Positions 35,212 to 45,408 of a stretch of DNA of 64,000 nt are shown here, in pieces. The first letter of the stretch is position 1; every line of letters begins with the position of its first letter. The stretch is taken from the NCBI GenBank assembly GCA_030704225.1, contig CP131915.1, positions 1,612,001 through 1,676,000 on the forward strand, given 5' to 3'. The DNA is from Kosakonia sp. H02 (GTDB taxonomy: Bacteria; Pseudomonadota; Gammaproteobacteria; Enterobacterales; Enterobacteriaceae). A program made the translations under genes and the position numbers. The notes beneath the pieces were generated by a model. That model was not told the DNA's origin. It saw only the letters and a program-made list of their open reading frames with translations, and ran no database searches.

Positions 35212-36588
35212 ATGAGCAAAACCTTACCGACCGGCTTTTTATGGGGAAACTCCGTTTCCAGCATGCAGACCGAAGGCGCATGGAACGAGGGCGGAAAAGG
35301 GATGTCGGTCTACGATATCCGCGAAGCCAGCGAATTTGCCTCCGACTGGAAAGTCGCCACCGATTCTTACTACCGTTACCACGAAGATTTCGATTTGATG
35401 CAGGACCTGGGCATGAACTGCTACCGCTTCCAGATTGCCTGGAGCCGCGTTTGCCCGCAGGGCGACGGCGAGTTCAACGAAGAGGGCATCGCCTTTTACG
35501 ACCGCTTTATTGACGATCTGCTGGCGCGTGGGATTGAACCGATGGTCTGCCTGTACCATTTCGATATGCCGCTGGCGCTGGCTGAGCAGTACAACGGTTT
35601 CGCCGACCGGCGCGTACAGGATGCCTTTGTGCGCTACGGCAAAAAGATGATCGACTGCTTCGGTAAAAAGGTGAAGTACTGGCTCACCTTCAACGAGCAG
35701 AATATTTACCACATGCCCGGCGCGTTTCAGGTGGGCGGCTATCTGAAAGGCGAGAAAACCCTGCGCGAGTTATACCAGATTCAACACCACGTGATGATGG
35801 CGCACGTGCTGCTCACGCACTACCTGCACGACACCCAGCCCGGCAAACTGATGGGCGGCATGCTGGCGCATCAACTGATTTACCCGGCGACCTGCAAACC
35901 GCGTGATGTCTTCTGCGCCACGCAATATGACGAATTCCTCAACCAGAACCTGCTGCGGGTTTATGCTGGCGAAGGATACAGCCCGGAAGTGTTGGCGGTG
36001 GTGGATCGGGAAGGCTTTCGCGATATCTACCGCGACGACGATTTAGCGCAAATCGCGCGGGTGAAAAACGATTTTATGGCCTTCAGCTACTACGCCAGTA
36101 AAACTCTGGACAGCGATGCCATCTCACCGGACACGCCAGTCAATTACTACCTGCAACAGGGCGATAAAGCCAACCCGTATCTCGACGCCACGGAATGGGG
36201 CTGGCAAATCGATCCCCTCGGTTTTCGCGCCATCATTACCCGCTACTACAACGACTGGCGCTTGCCGGTGTTCCCGATTGAAAACGGCATCGGCGTGATT
36301 GAAGAGTGGGACGGCGTGAACCCGGTTGATGATGAGTACCGCATTGCTTACCACCGCGATCATATCCAGGCGATGCAGGACGCCATCTTTGAGGACGGCG
36401 CACAGGTGATGGGCTATCTCGGCTGGGGGCTTATCGACATTCTCAGTTCGCAGGGTGATATGCGCAAACGCTACGGCGTGGTGTATGTCAACCGGGAAAA
36501 CCACGATCTGAAAGATATGAAGCGCGTACCGAAAAAGAGCTACCGCTGGCTGCAACAGGTGATCCGCAGCAACGGGCGCGATATGTAA
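35212..36588 (+). CDS. GH1 6-phospho-beta-glucosidase
   Basis: 458 residues from ATG 35212 (GGAG 35200-35203). Acid/base E162 in TFNEQN, nucleophile E357 in PIENGIG. The SSQGDMRKRYGVVYV segment carries the Ser, Lys and Tyr (S412, K419, Y421) that bind the sugar 6-phosphate in this branch. It hydrolyses phosphorylated beta-glucosides taken up by the PTS permease encoded next. NEQ instead of the common NEP at the acid/base site is a minor variant. Confidence 0.9.
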   Translation: MSKTLPTGFLWGNSVSSMQTEGAWNEGGKGMSVYDIREASEFASDWKVATDSYYRYHEDFDLMQDLGMNCYRFQIAWSRVCPQGDGEFNEEGIAFYDRFIDDLLARGIEPMVCLYHFDMPLALAEQYNGFADRRVQDAFVRYGKKMIDCFGKKVKYWLTFNEQNIYHMPGAFQVGGYLKGEKTLRELYQIQHHVMMAHVLLTHYLHDTQPGKLMGGMLAHQLIYPATCKPRDVFCATQYDEFLNQNLLRVYAGEGYSPEVLAVVDREGFRDIYRDDDLAQIARVKNDFMAFSYYASKTLDSDAISPDTPVNYYLQQGDKANPYLDATEWGWQIDPLGFRAIITRYYNDWRLPVFPIENGIGVIEEWDGVNPVDDEYRIAYHRDHIQAMQDAIFEDGAQVMGYLGWGLIDILSSQGDMRKRYGVVYVNRENHDLKDMKRVPKKSYRWLQQVIRSNGRDM

Positions 36589-36612
36589 CGCATTAAGTGA
36601 GAGGGCAGCGTA

Positions 36613-37932
36613 ATGTCGGAATCTAAAATCACGCCGAATATGCAGTCATTCGTCGATAAGTTCGTTGAGTTCTCCGCCCGTCTGGCGAACCAGGTGCATC
36701 TGCGATCGCTTCGCGATGCCTTCGCCGCCGTGATGCCGATTTTTATCCTCGCCGGGCTGGCAGTGCTGATCAATAACGTTATCTTCCCCTGGGTGTTTGA
36801 GGGGGAAACACTGGCGCGCTTTAAAGTCTGGGGCGAAGCGGTAATTAACGGCACGCTGAATATCGCCGCATTATTGATTGCGCCGATGACCGCCTGGTCG
36901 CTGGCGCGCAATAAGAATTTCGATAACCCGGTGTCGGCGGTGGTCATTGCGCTCTCCAGTTTTATTATCATGATGCCAATGCAGCTAGATGTGGTGCCGG
37001 TGGGCGGCAAAACCGCAGTCACCGTCGGCCAGATGTTGTCGTTTATTAATATCGGTTCGACGGGGATTTTCGCCGGGGTGATTATCGGCCTGCTCTCGAC
37101 CGAGCTGTTTATTCGTGTTTCCAGCGTGAAGCGGTTCTCCATTTCGCTGGGGGACAACGTGCCGTCGGCGGTGGGGAAATCCTTTTCGGCGCTGATCCCC
37201 ACCATCATTACGCTCTCGTTATTTGCCATTGTTGCCGCGCTGCTGGCGAACCTGCTGCACACGGATTTGATCCACCTGATCACCACGCTTATCCAGCAGC
37301 CGCTGCGCCAGATCAACACCAGCCTGCCGGGCACGCTGTTTATCTACAGCTTCGGCAACTTCCTGTTTACGCTCGGTATTCACCAGACCGTGGTCAATGG
37401 CGTGATCCTTGAGCCGCTACTGCTTATTAACACCAATGAAAACATGCTGGCGTTTGCTAACGGGCAGCCGATCCCTCATATCATCAACAATATTTTTGTG
37501 CCGACGTTCGGCATGATTGGCGGTACGGGGAGCACCATTTCCTTACTGATTGCGATCTTCATTTTTGCCAGACAGCAATCGGCGAAACAGGTGGCTCGGC
37601 TCGCCATTTCGCCGGGGTTATTCAATATCAACGAACCGGTGATTTTCGGCCTGCCGATTGTCTTTAACCTGCCGCTGATGATCCCCTTTGTGCTGTTACC
37701 CGCGCTTGGCATCCTGTTTGCCTGGTTTTGTACCACCATGGGCTGGATGGCGCGCTGCGTAGTAATGATCCCGTGGACAACACCGCCGATTTTAAGCGCC
37801 TGGCTGGCTACAGCGGGCGACTGGCGAGCGGTGGTGGTTCAGTTGATAATCATCATCTTTGGTGTATTCTTCTACCTGCCTTTCCTCAAAATTGCCGAGA
37901 GAGTGGCCTTAAGAAACAATGGGATAGACTAA
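36613..37932 (+). CDS. PTS cellobiose/beta-glucoside-type EIIC permease
   Basis: 439 residues, about ten membrane helices, EIIC lactose/cellobiose family (SLRDAFAAVMPIFILAGLAVLIN, NEPVIFGLPIVFNL, where the conserved NEP motif lies). No EIIA or EIIB is encoded in the operon, so it must borrow them from elsewhere. It imports and, with those partners, phosphorylates a beta-glucoside for the enzyme upstream, 24 bases away. Confidence 0.9.
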   Translation: MSESKITPNMQSFVDKFVEFSARLANQVHLRSLRDAFAAVMPIFILAGLAVLINNVIFPWVFEGETLARFKVWGEAVINGTLNIAALLIAPMTAWSLARNKNFDNPVSAVVIALSSFIIMMPMQLDVVPVGGKTAVTVGQMLSFINIGSTGIFAGVIIGLLSTELFIRVSSVKRFSISLGDNVPSAVGKSFSALIPTIITLSLFAIVAALLANLLHTDLIHLITTLIQQPLRQINTSLPGTLFIYSFGNFLFTLGIHQTVVNGVILEPLLLINTNENMLAFANGQPIPHIINNIFVPTFGMIGGTGSTISLLIAIFIFARQQSAKQVARLAISPGLFNINEPVIFGLPIVFNLPLMIPFVLLPALGILFAWFCTTMGWMARCVVMIPWTTPPILSAWLATAGDWRAVVVQLIIIIFGVFFYLPFLKIAERVALRNNGID

Positions 37933-37948
37933 ATTACCGGGACGGGTC

Positions 37949-38665
37949 ATGGCGGCAAAATACATTACCATTGCGCGGGAAATTAAACGGCGCATCCTCA
38001 GCCAGCAGTATGCTGCCAGCGCGCCGTTGCCGGACCAGTTTGCGCTGGCGGCGGAGTTCAATACCAGCCGCATGACCATTCAACAGGCGATGCGTCAGCT
38101 AATTGTCGAAGGGCTGGTCTATACCCGCCAGGGGCAGGGAACGTTTATTCGCAAAAACTTCCTGCAACTGTCGCGCTGGGATCTGCCCGGGAGCGACTAT
38201 TACGGCGCGACCAAAACCTGGGAAAATGTCGGTGAAGTCACCAGTAAAATCATCCGTTTTGAGCTGCGTTTTGCCACGGAAAAGGAGCAGGCGTCGCTGC
38301 TGGTTGGCCCGGACGAGCCGGTGTATGACTTTATTCGTCTGCGTTTGCTGGAAGGGGAGCCGGTGTCGCTGGAGTTTACGCTGATGCCGGTAAACCTGGT
38401 GCCGGGGTTAAACCGCACACATCTGGAAAGCTCGGTGTTTCGCTATGTGCAGGAAGAACTGGCGTTAAAGATTATGGGCTCGTACCGCATTGTCCGCGCG
38501 CTGAAACCCTGGGACGAAGATAAGCAGTATCTTAACTGCGAAGAAACCGATCCGGTGCTGGAAGTGGAGCAGGTGATTTATCTGGAAGATGGCACGCCGC
38601 TGGAGTACGCCCATTGTCATTACCGCTACGATCACGGCGGGATTATTGTGGTCAATAACGGATAA
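37949..38665 (+). CDS. GntR-family (HutC/UTRA) transcriptional regulator
   Basis: 238 residues. Winged helix-turn-helix 5-70 (IAREIKRRILSQQYAASAPLPDQFALAAEFNTSRMTIQQAMRQL) and a C-terminal UTRA ligand domain (VYDFIRLRLLEGEPVSLEFTLMP). It follows the permease by 16 bases in the same operon. It probably represses the operon through the twin palindromes at 35167-35199, with a phosphorylated beta-glucoside as inducer. Confidence 0.9.
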   Translation: MAAKYITIAREIKRRILSQQYAASAPLPDQFALAAEFNTSRMTIQQAMRQLIVEGLVYTRQGQGTFIRKNFLQLSRWDLPGSDYYGATKTWENVGEVTSKIIRFELRFATEKEQASLLVGPDEPVYDFIRLRLLEGEPVSLEFTLMPVNLVPGLNRTHLESSVFRYVQEELALKIMGSYRIVRALKPWDEDKQYLNCEETDPVLEVEQVIYLEDGTPLEYAHCHYRYDHGGIIVVNNG

Positions 38666-38695
38666 AAAAAAGCGGAGCATTGTCTCCGCTTTTTT
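38664..38695 (+). terminator. terminator of the beta-glucoside operon
   Basis: AAAAAAGCGGAG and CTCCGCTTTTTT around CATTGT: a strong intrinsic terminator directly after the stop of the GntR gene. Confidence 0.92.
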
Positions 38696-38696
38696 C

Positions 38697-38767
38697 TGCC
38701 GGATGGCGGCTGATGCCTTAGCCGGCCTACGGGTTTTGTAGGCCCGGTAAGCGCAGCGCCACCGGGC
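38697..38767. repeat. REP/BIME element
   Basis: GCCGGATGGCGGC...GCCGGCCTACGGG and GTAGGCCCGGTAAGCGCAGCGCCACCGGGC, two REP units in a pair between convergent genes (GntR gene and ldtB). Confidence 0.85.
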
Positions 38768-38781
38768 AATCAAACCACAGA

Positions 38782-39702
38782 TTAGTTCAAACGCACCGGC
38801 ATCCCGGAACGGTTCTGGATAGCTTGATCAACCACGTTCGAATCCACATCTGACTGATTCGTCACCGTTTGCACCGCTTTGGTCAGTGCGATTGGCACGA
38901 TTTCGCCGCCGGTGAACTGCGCTTCCGTGGTGGAGAGCGGGTTATGCACTTCAATGTAACGGCTGCCATCCGGCTCGGTGGTGGCTTTTACCGGCTCATC
39001 AATAAACTGCACGCGCGTGCCGACCGGCACATTCTCGAACAGGAATTTGATGTCGTCATTACGCAGACGCACGCAGCCGTGGCTTACGCGCAGGCCGATA
39101 CCGAAGTTGGCGTTAGTCCCGTGGATGGCGTACAGGCGACCAATATAGAGCGCGTACAGACCCATCGGGTTATCCGGGCCTGCCGGAACCACGGCTGGCA
39201 GCGGTTGGCCCATCGCCACATACTCCGCATGCATTTTGGCCGTCGGCGTCCAGGTCGGGCCGGCTTTCTTACGTTCAACTTTGGTGGTCCAGGCAATCGG
39301 GGTATCTTTACCCAACTGGCCAATACCGATCGGCAACACAATCACGGTGTTGGTGCCTTTCGGATAGTAGTAGAGGCGCATCTCCGCACTGTTAATCACA
39401 ATCCCTTCATGAACGGTGTCCGGCAGGATCAACTGCTGTGGAATGTTCATCACTGTGCCGCCTTTCGGCAGATAGGCGTCAATGCCCGGATTTGCTTCCA
39501 TCATGTTGGACAGACCCATCTGGTATTCAGCCGCGAAATATTCCAGAGGCTGGGTGTTGCCTTCAGGAATGGTCACGACCTGGTTCTGACCAATCAAACG
39601 GCTGCCATCGGTCGGCAGCGGATAAGTAACAGCAGACGCGCTATTGCAAAATCCCACGACAGCAAAGGCCGCCGCGAAAAGAGTTTTTAATTTCATATTC
39701 AT
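38782..39702 (-). CDS. ldtB: L,D-transpeptidase LdtB
   Basis: 306 residues from ATG 39702, equal to E. coli YbiS; the in-frame ATG seven codons earlier is rejected because the E. coli protein and the signal peptide start here. Signal peptide ending SASA; LysM-like repeat (YQMGLSNMMEANPGID); YkuD catalytic motif SHGCVRLRN with the active Cys. It attaches Braun lipoprotein to peptidoglycan. Periplasmic. Confidence 0.95.
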   Translation of the reverse strand: MNMKLKTLFAAAFAVVGFCNSASAVTYPLPTDGSRLIGQNQVVTIPEGNTQPLEYFAAEYQMGLSNMMEANPGIDAYLPKGGTVMNIPQQLILPDTVHEGIVINSAEMRLYYYPKGTNTVIVLPIGIGQLGKDTPIAWTTKVERKKAGPTWTPTAKMHAEYVAMGQPLPAVVPAGPDNPMGLYALYIGRLYAIHGTNANFGIGLRVSHGCVRLRNDDIKFLFENVPVGTRVQFIDEPVKATTEPDGSRYIEVHNPLSTTEAQFTGGEIVPIALTKAVQTVTNQSDVDSNVVDQAIQNRSGMPVRLN

Positions 39703-39909
39703 GTTGTGCGAGATTATTGCCACACTGGCCGTTGGGTTGAGAATGCAGGAAGCGCATTATATGTGCATTCCACCGTCCAGGGAATTCGGATGTTTACGAA
39801 ATCACACTTTTTTCCCTTTGTGTGCAGTTTAGCGGCCAGACAGCGGGCAGGAATCTAATTCGGAATTGTGGCATAATATGGCGTTTGTCACATATTTCAG
39901 GATATCGCC

Positions 39910-41502
39910 GTGTTAGTCACCAGCAACGTCACCATGCAGTTCGGCAGTAAGCCGCTGTTCGAAAACATTTCCGTCAAATTTGGCGGCGGCAACCGTTACG
40001 GCCTGATCGGCGCGAACGGGAGCGGTAAATCCACCTTTATGAAGATCCTCGGCGGCGATTTAGAACCGTCGCTGGGTAACGTCTCTCTCGATCCGAATGA
40101 GCGCATCGGTAAGCTGCGCCAGGATCAGTTCGCCTTTGAAGAGTTCAGCGTGCTCGACACGGTGATCATGGGCCACGCGGAACTGTGGGACGTGAAACAG
40201 GAACGCGACCGTATTTATAGTCTCGCGGAAATGAGTGAAGAAGACGGCTACAAAGTGGCCGATCTCGAAGTGCTCTACGGCGAAATGGATGGCTACTCCT
40301 CCGAAGCGCGCGCGGGTGAACTGCTGCTCGGCGTCGGTATTCCGGTTGAGCAACATTACGGCCCGATGAGCGAAGTGGCACCCGGCTGGAAGCTGCGTGT
40401 GCTGCTGGCGCAGGCGCTGTTTGCCAACCCGGACATCCTGCTGCTCGATGAACCGACCAACAACCTGGACATCGATACCATTCGCTGGCTGGAACAGGTG
40501 CTCAACGATCGTGACAGCACCATGATCATCATTTCGCACGACCGTCACTTCCTGAACATGGTCTGCACCCATATGGCGGATCTCGACTACGGCGAGCTGC
40601 GTGTTTACCCGGGTAACTACGACGAATACATGACCGCCGCAACCCAGGCGCGCGAGCGTCTGCTGGCCGATAACGCCAAGAAGAAAGCGCAGATCGCTGA
40701 ACTGCAATCCTTCGTCAGCCGCTTTAGCGCTAACGCCTCGAAATCCCGCCAGGCAACGTCTCGCGCCCGCCAGATCGATAAGATCAAACTGGACGAAGTG
40801 AAAGCCTCCAGCCGTCAGAACCCGTTTATCCGCTTCGAGCAGGATAAGAAACTGTTCCGTAATGCGCTGGAAGTGGAGCAACTGACCAAAGGGTTTGATA
40901 ACGGTCCGCTGTTTAAAAACTTCAATCTGCTGCTGGAAGTGGGCGAGAAAGTCGCCGTCCTCGGCACCAACGGCGTGGGTAAATCGACGCTGCTGAAAAC
41001 CCTGGTGGGCGAACTGACGCCGGATAACGGCACGGTGAAATGGTCGGAAAACGCGCGCATTGGCTATTACGCGCAGGATCACGCTGCGGAATTTGATAAC
41101 GATCTGACGGTGTTCGACTGGATGAGCCAGTGGAAACAGGAAGGCGACGACGAGCAGGCGGTGCGCAGCATTCTCGGGCGTTTACTGTTCAGCCAGGACG
41201 ATATCAAGAAACCGGCGAAGGTGCTCTCCGGCGGTGAGAAGGGCCGTATGCTGTTCGGTAAGTTGATGATGGAAAAACCCAATATCCTCATCATGGACGA
41301 ACCGACCAACCACCTGGATATGGAATCGATCGAATCCCTGAACATGGCGCTGGAGATGTACCAGGGCACGCTGGTTTTCGTCTCCCACGACCGTGAGTTT
41401 GTTAGCTCGCTGGCAACCCGTGTGATTGAGATTACGCCGCAGCGCGTCGTTGATTTCAGCGGAAATTATGAAGATTATCTGCGTAGCCAAGGTATTGTGT
41501 GA
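39910..41502 (+). CDS. ybiT: ABC-F ATPase YbiT
   Basis: 530 residues, same length as E. coli. GTG start at 39910. Two ABC cassettes: GANGSGKST with LLLDEPTNNLD, and GTNGVGKST with LSGGEKGRM and IMDEPTNHLD, joined by a linker with the P-site tRNA interaction motif region. No membrane helices; family members act on the ribosome to relieve stalled translation. Confidence 0.95.
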   Translation: MLVTSNVTMQFGSKPLFENISVKFGGGNRYGLIGANGSGKSTFMKILGGDLEPSLGNVSLDPNERIGKLRQDQFAFEEFSVLDTVIMGHAELWDVKQERDRIYSLAEMSEEDGYKVADLEVLYGEMDGYSSEARAGELLLGVGIPVEQHYGPMSEVAPGWKLRVLLAQALFANPDILLLDEPTNNLDIDTIRWLEQVLNDRDSTMIIISHDRHFLNMVCTHMADLDYGELRVYPGNYDEYMTAATQARERLLADNAKKKAQIAELQSFVSRFSANASKSRQATSRARQIDKIKLDEVKASSRQNPFIRFEQDKKLFRNALEVEQLTKGFDNGPLFKNFNLLLEVGEKVAVLGTNGVGKSTLLKTLVGELTPDNGTVKWSENARIGYYAQDHAAEFDNDLTVFDWMSQWKQEGDDEQAVRSILGRLLFSQDDIKKPAKVLSGGEKGRMLFGKLMMEKPNILIMDEPTNHLDMESIESLNMALEMYQGTLVFVSHDREFVSSLATRVIEITPQRVVDFSGNYEDYLRSQGIV

Positions 41503-41504
41503 TA

Positions 41505-41535
41505 AGAAAATGGCCGGATATTCCGGCCATTTTTT
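41505..41535. terminator. bidirectional terminator, ybiT / GH31 gene
   Basis: AAAATGGCCGG, loop ATATT, CCGGCCATTTTTT between the convergent ybiT and GH31 genes. The T run favours the plus strand; A run at the other end serves the minus strand. Confidence 0.9.
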
Positions 41536-43900
41536 ACGCAAACATCCACTCTGTCGCCGCAACGCCATTGATCAATAACCGGCGTTTTTCGCCTGCGGGC
41601 AGCGTCATTTTCAATGCTTTCCACGCCGGGCGATAATCGCCACGTGCGTTGACCTGCACATCAATCGTCTCGCCGTCGCACACCATTTCCCACTCCAGCC
41701 ACAGCGCATTGCCGTCTTTATAACCCCAGGTCTCGCCGTCATCCTCAAACAACAAGCCGCTGGAGCGCCCCGTGCCTTTCACCGGGAACAACTGCAATTC
41801 ACGGCTCGTATCCGCTTTGGCATCCACATGGCGGATGCGCTCGCTTAACGGCAAACCCGCGCCTGCGCGCACCAGCAGCGGCAGTGTTTCCAGCGGGGCA
41901 GCCAGCGTGACCCATTGACCGGGCGCGTACCAGGCCCCGCTATAAAAATCGTACCAGCCGGTCTCATTGGCAGGCAGCCAGACGCGGCGCTCGCGCTGGC
42001 CGGGTTCCACGACGCTTGCGACCAGAATATCGCGCCCGAGCAGGAAATCGTCGCACTCCTCAAAGGTCTGCGCATCGTGCTCGTGATCGAGGAACGTGGG
42101 GCGCAACATCGGCTCATCATCGGCATGGGCTTGCCACAACAGCGTATAGAGATAGGGCAGCAGGCGGTAGCGCAACTCAATGGCGCTGCGGATCGCGGGC
42201 GTTACCGCCGGGTACATCCACGGTTCATTCACCGTGTGATCGTCATTCCACGAGTGAATGGTAAAACGCGGATGCATCACGCCGTTTTGTACCCAGCGCA
42301 CAAACAGCTCCGCATCGGGTTTATCGCCGGAAAAACCGCCGACATCGTGCCCGACGTTATACAAGCCGGACAAACTCATGCCGAGGCCCATGCGTGTGTT
42401 ATAGCGCAGCGTATCCCAGTTGGTGCGGTTATCGCCGCTCCAGGTCTGCACATAGCGCTGCATCCCGGCGCAGCCGGAGCGGGAAATCAGGTACGGGCGT
42501 TTTTGCGGCGCGAAACGTTGCTGGGCTTCCAGCGAGGCGCGCATCATCAGAAGCGGCATCACCGGGCGAATATGTTTAATGGCAATCTCCCGGCCAAACC
42601 CCGCGCAGCGCGCTTCGCCGTCCCACACTTCAAACTCGTTATTGTCATTCCACGTGGAATCAATTCCCATCTCCAGCAGTTGCGTGGTCACGCCTTCCTG
42701 CCACCAGGCAATGGTCTGCGGGTTGGTGAAATCAAGATTCGACCCTTCGTCATCCCAGAAACTGGAGCGTTCCGGCGCATCGGTCTGCGAATCACGAATA
42801 AACAAGCCTTTTTCCGCCACCTCGTTGTAGCGCGGGTGATCCTGCAACAGGCACGGTTTGATATTCGCCGCCAGCTTCAGCCCGGCATCGTGAAACGCCT
42901 GGCTCATCACCTTCGGCTGCGGCACTTTGTCGTCATTCCAGTTAAAGACGTAGCGTTTGCCGTTAATTGAGGTGTAGCCGGAAGAGAGCTGGAACGAATC
43001 GCAGGGGATCGCGTGCTCCTCGCACAGGCGAATAAAATTCATCAACTGGTTTTGCGCATCCGGCGCATCGGTGTAGTGCATGGTCGAACCGCTGTAGCCG
43101 AGGCTCCATTTCGGCCCGAACAGCGTTTTCCCCGTCAGGCGCACAAACGCTTTGGTGACATCCAGCGCTTGCTTGCCGGTGAATATGTAGTAATCGATAT
43201 CGCCTGCTTCCGCCTGCCAGCGGCGATAGGCGGTGTGGTAGTTATCGATCTCGTTACCCAGATCCAGCCAGCAACTGCTGAGATTGTCGTAAAACAGGCC
43301 GTAACTGATGTCATCGCGGTGGGTGAGGGTAAACGGAATATGCTTGTACAGCGGATCGGTGCTCACCGCGTTATAGCCCATCGCATCAAGGTTGCGCATT
43401 TCATAGCGCTGGCCGGTGCGTTGCAGGTTGCCCGCTTTCTCGCCGAGGCCGTAAAAGCGCTCCTCTTTTTTACGGCTGAGATAGTGCGCCACGCCGTCGC
43501 CGTGAGCGTTAATCAAATAGGCGCTGGTCGGGCGATCGCTTGCCAGCCACTGCCACTCACCGGCGTCATCGCGGTAATGCCACTCCAGCCACAGCGGTTG
43601 ATGCACGGTCACGCGCAGCTTTTTGCTTTGCACCGTCAGCGTCTCCTGCTGCTGGCTCAGGGACCATTCCGGCAGGGTAAAACCGGATAAATCTTCACGC
43701 GGGCGACCTTCCCACGGCACATCATCGGCGGGTGCAATGCTCCATGTTCTGTCCAGTGCCAGCTCGCCTTTGCGTTTGAGCAGCACGCGGAACAGGTTCT
43801 CTTCCAGCACATACAGGCACAGCGTATGTTGCCCGTCCACCCGCAGTTCAATATGGTGAGCGGTCTGTTTTTGTAACGTCCAGTTCTTCAGGGTTTTCAT
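41534..43900 (-). CDS. GH31 alpha-glycosidase
   Basis: 788 residues from ATG 43900; an ATG four codons earlier is also possible. GH31 domains in order: N-terminal beta-sandwich, (beta/alpha)8 barrel with nucleophile D419 in WNDNNE and acid/base D490 in WSGDN, then C-terminal sheets. The WNDNNE form is closer to alpha-glucosidases than to the YicI alpha-xylosidase. It removes alpha-linked glucose or a related sugar. It lies 14 bases downstream of the MFS gene, so both form an operon probably controlled by the LacI-type regulator. Confidence 0.88.
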   Translation of the reverse strand: MKTLKNWTLQKQTAHHIELRVDGQHTLCLYVLEENLFRVLLKRKGELALDRTWSIAPADDVPWEGRPREDLSGFTLPEWSLSQQQETLTVQSKKLRVTVHQPLWLEWHYRDDAGEWQWLASDRPTSAYLINAHGDGVAHYLSRKKEERFYGLGEKAGNLQRTGQRYEMRNLDAMGYNAVSTDPLYKHIPFTLTHRDDISYGLFYDNLSSCWLDLGNEIDNYHTAYRRWQAEAGDIDYYIFTGKQALDVTKAFVRLTGKTLFGPKWSLGYSGSTMHYTDAPDAQNQLMNFIRLCEEHAIPCDSFQLSSGYTSINGKRYVFNWNDDKVPQPKVMSQAFHDAGLKLAANIKPCLLQDHPRYNEVAEKGLFIRDSQTDAPERSSFWDDEGSNLDFTNPQTIAWWQEGVTTQLLEMGIDSTWNDNNEFEVWDGEARCAGFGREIAIKHIRPVMPLLMMRASLEAQQRFAPQKRPYLISRSGCAGMQRYVQTWSGDNRTNWDTLRYNTRMGLGMSLSGLYNVGHDVGGFSGDKPDAELFVRWVQNGVMHPRFTIHSWNDDHTVNEPWMYPAVTPAIRSAIELRYRLLPYLYTLLWQAHADDEPMLRPTFLDHEHDAQTFEECDDFLLGRDILVASVVEPGQRERRVWLPANETGWYDFYSGAWYAPGQWVTLAAPLETLPLLVRAGAGLPLSERIRHVDAKADTSRELQLFPVKGTGRSSGLLFEDDGETWGYKDGNALWLEWEMVCDGETIDVQVNARGDYRPAWKALKMTLPAGEKRRLLINGVAATEWMFA

Positions 43901-43914
43901 AGCAACTTCCACAA

Positions 43915-45216
43915 TCAGGCGCGTTTTGCGCGACGTTCAGCAATAAATGCCACCAGGAACAGAGCGCCAATCAGGTCAAAGAAACCCATGGCAATAAACA
44001 GCGGGTTGAAACCAATCTTGTCGGCGGTCACGCCAATTAACAGGGAAAAGAGGAAGCTTGCGATCCACGCCGCCGAACCGCGCATGCCATTCACCGTCGC
44101 CATCTGGCCTTTATCGAACGACTCAACGACTAGCGCGCTTAACATGCAGGAGATTATCTGATGGCCGAAGCCGCCAATCGAAATCAGCACAATGGTGATG
44201 TACGGATCGCGCGTAATGGCGACGATAGCGAGCGAAATCATCAGAAACGCGCCGGTGACCGAACTGGCGACCACCGAGTTAACGCGGGTGCAGCCAAACC
44301 AGCGGGTATAGAGTTTGGTCAGATAACCACTGGCGATACTGCCGAGATCGGCGGCAAGGAACGGCAGCCAGGCGAACATCGCAATCTGTTTCAGATCCAT
44401 GCCGTGCTCTTTTGCCAGATAGAGCGGCACCCAAAAGCTCAGCACCGCCCACGCCGGTTCAGCCATAAAAGCGGGAATGGCGATACCGTAAAAACGCTTG
44501 TTTTTCGACACGGTTTTGAGCGCGGTCAGGAAGGGGAGTTTCACCGCAGGCGGTTCGTTATCCTGCTGGATAAAGGCCAGTTCTTCGTGGCTCAGGTTCG
44601 GGTGTTTTTCCGGGTTGTGATAAAACGCCCACCACAAAATCACCCACAGCAGCGCCAGTACGCCGGTAAACATAAACGCGCCCTGCCAGCCAAACGAGGC
44701 ATGCGCGAAGTAGATAATCGGCGGCGCGAGCATCGCGCCAATCGAGAAACCAACTCCCGCCCAACCGGCAGCCACCGGACGTTCTGATTTCGGGAACCAT
44801 TCGCCAATGGTTTTGGCGTTCGCAGGCGTCGCGGCCGCTTCCGAGGCACCCATGGTGAAACGCAAAATCGCCAGGTGCAGCCAGGTGCCCGCCCCGGCGT
44901 GAAAAATACAGGCCAGCGCCCAGATAATGGCGCACACCATAAAGCCGATTTTCAGGCCAATCACATCGATCAGCCAGCCACACAGCGGCTGGAAAATCGT
45001 ATACGCCAGTTGGAACGCGCCGACAATCCACGAATATTGCTCGGTGGTAATGCCGAGGCTGCTTTTCAGTTCCGGTGCCAGAATACCCAGCGAGTTCCGG
45101 GTGATGTAGTTCACCGTCACGCCAAATAAAAACAGCACCAACATCCACCAGCGTAATTTTTTGACGATCCGTCGGCTGCTGGTTGCCGCCACATCCTGGT
45201 TAATGCTCTGGCTCAT
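43915..45216 (-). CDS. MFS transporter of the anion:cation symporter (hexuronate-like) family
   Basis: 433 residues, twelve helices, ACS-family signature (NYITRNSLGILAPELKSSLGITTEQYSWIVGAFQLAYTIFQPLCGWLID) resembling ExuT and GudP. Likely a proton symporter for a sugar acid or glycoside that feeds the GH31 enzyme; the exact substrate is unknown. It starts divergently from the LacI-type gene, with about 190 bases between. Confidence 0.88.
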   Translation of the reverse strand: MSQSINQDVAATSSRRIVKKLRWWMLVLFLFGVTVNYITRNSLGILAPELKSSLGITTEQYSWIVGAFQLAYTIFQPLCGWLIDVIGLKIGFMVCAIIWALACIFHAGAGTWLHLAILRFTMGASEAAATPANAKTIGEWFPKSERPVAAGWAGVGFSIGAMLAPPIIYFAHASFGWQGAFMFTGVLALLWVILWWAFYHNPEKHPNLSHEELAFIQQDNEPPAVKLPFLTALKTVSKNKRFYGIAIPAFMAEPAWAVLSFWVPLYLAKEHGMDLKQIAMFAWLPFLAADLGSIASGYLTKLYTRWFGCTRVNSVVASSVTGAFLMISLAIVAITRDPYITIVLISIGGFGHQIISCMLSALVVESFDKGQMATVNGMRGSAAWIASFLFSLLIGVTADKIGFNPLFIAMGFFDLIGALFLVAFIAERRAKRA

Positions 45217-45408
45217 TTTTTTCTCCGCATCGCGTTTTTGTAGGGGTGATTTAACCTGCGGGAGAAAAAACGGCGGCTAAAGCGGATTTTGTGCAAGGAT
45301 TCTCATCAATAGTGCAAAAGATGCGCCAAACTCATTATCAGCCCATTGATGACAGCCTTTTCGGTTCATGAAAATTTTCCCATTTCACAAACGGAGCAAG
45401 ATCACAGA

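Noticed and set aside
41534..43900. Naming the GH31 gene yicI
   Set aside because: The nucleophile motif WNDNNE differs from the alpha-xylosidase form (KTDFGE) and the partner transporter is of another family.
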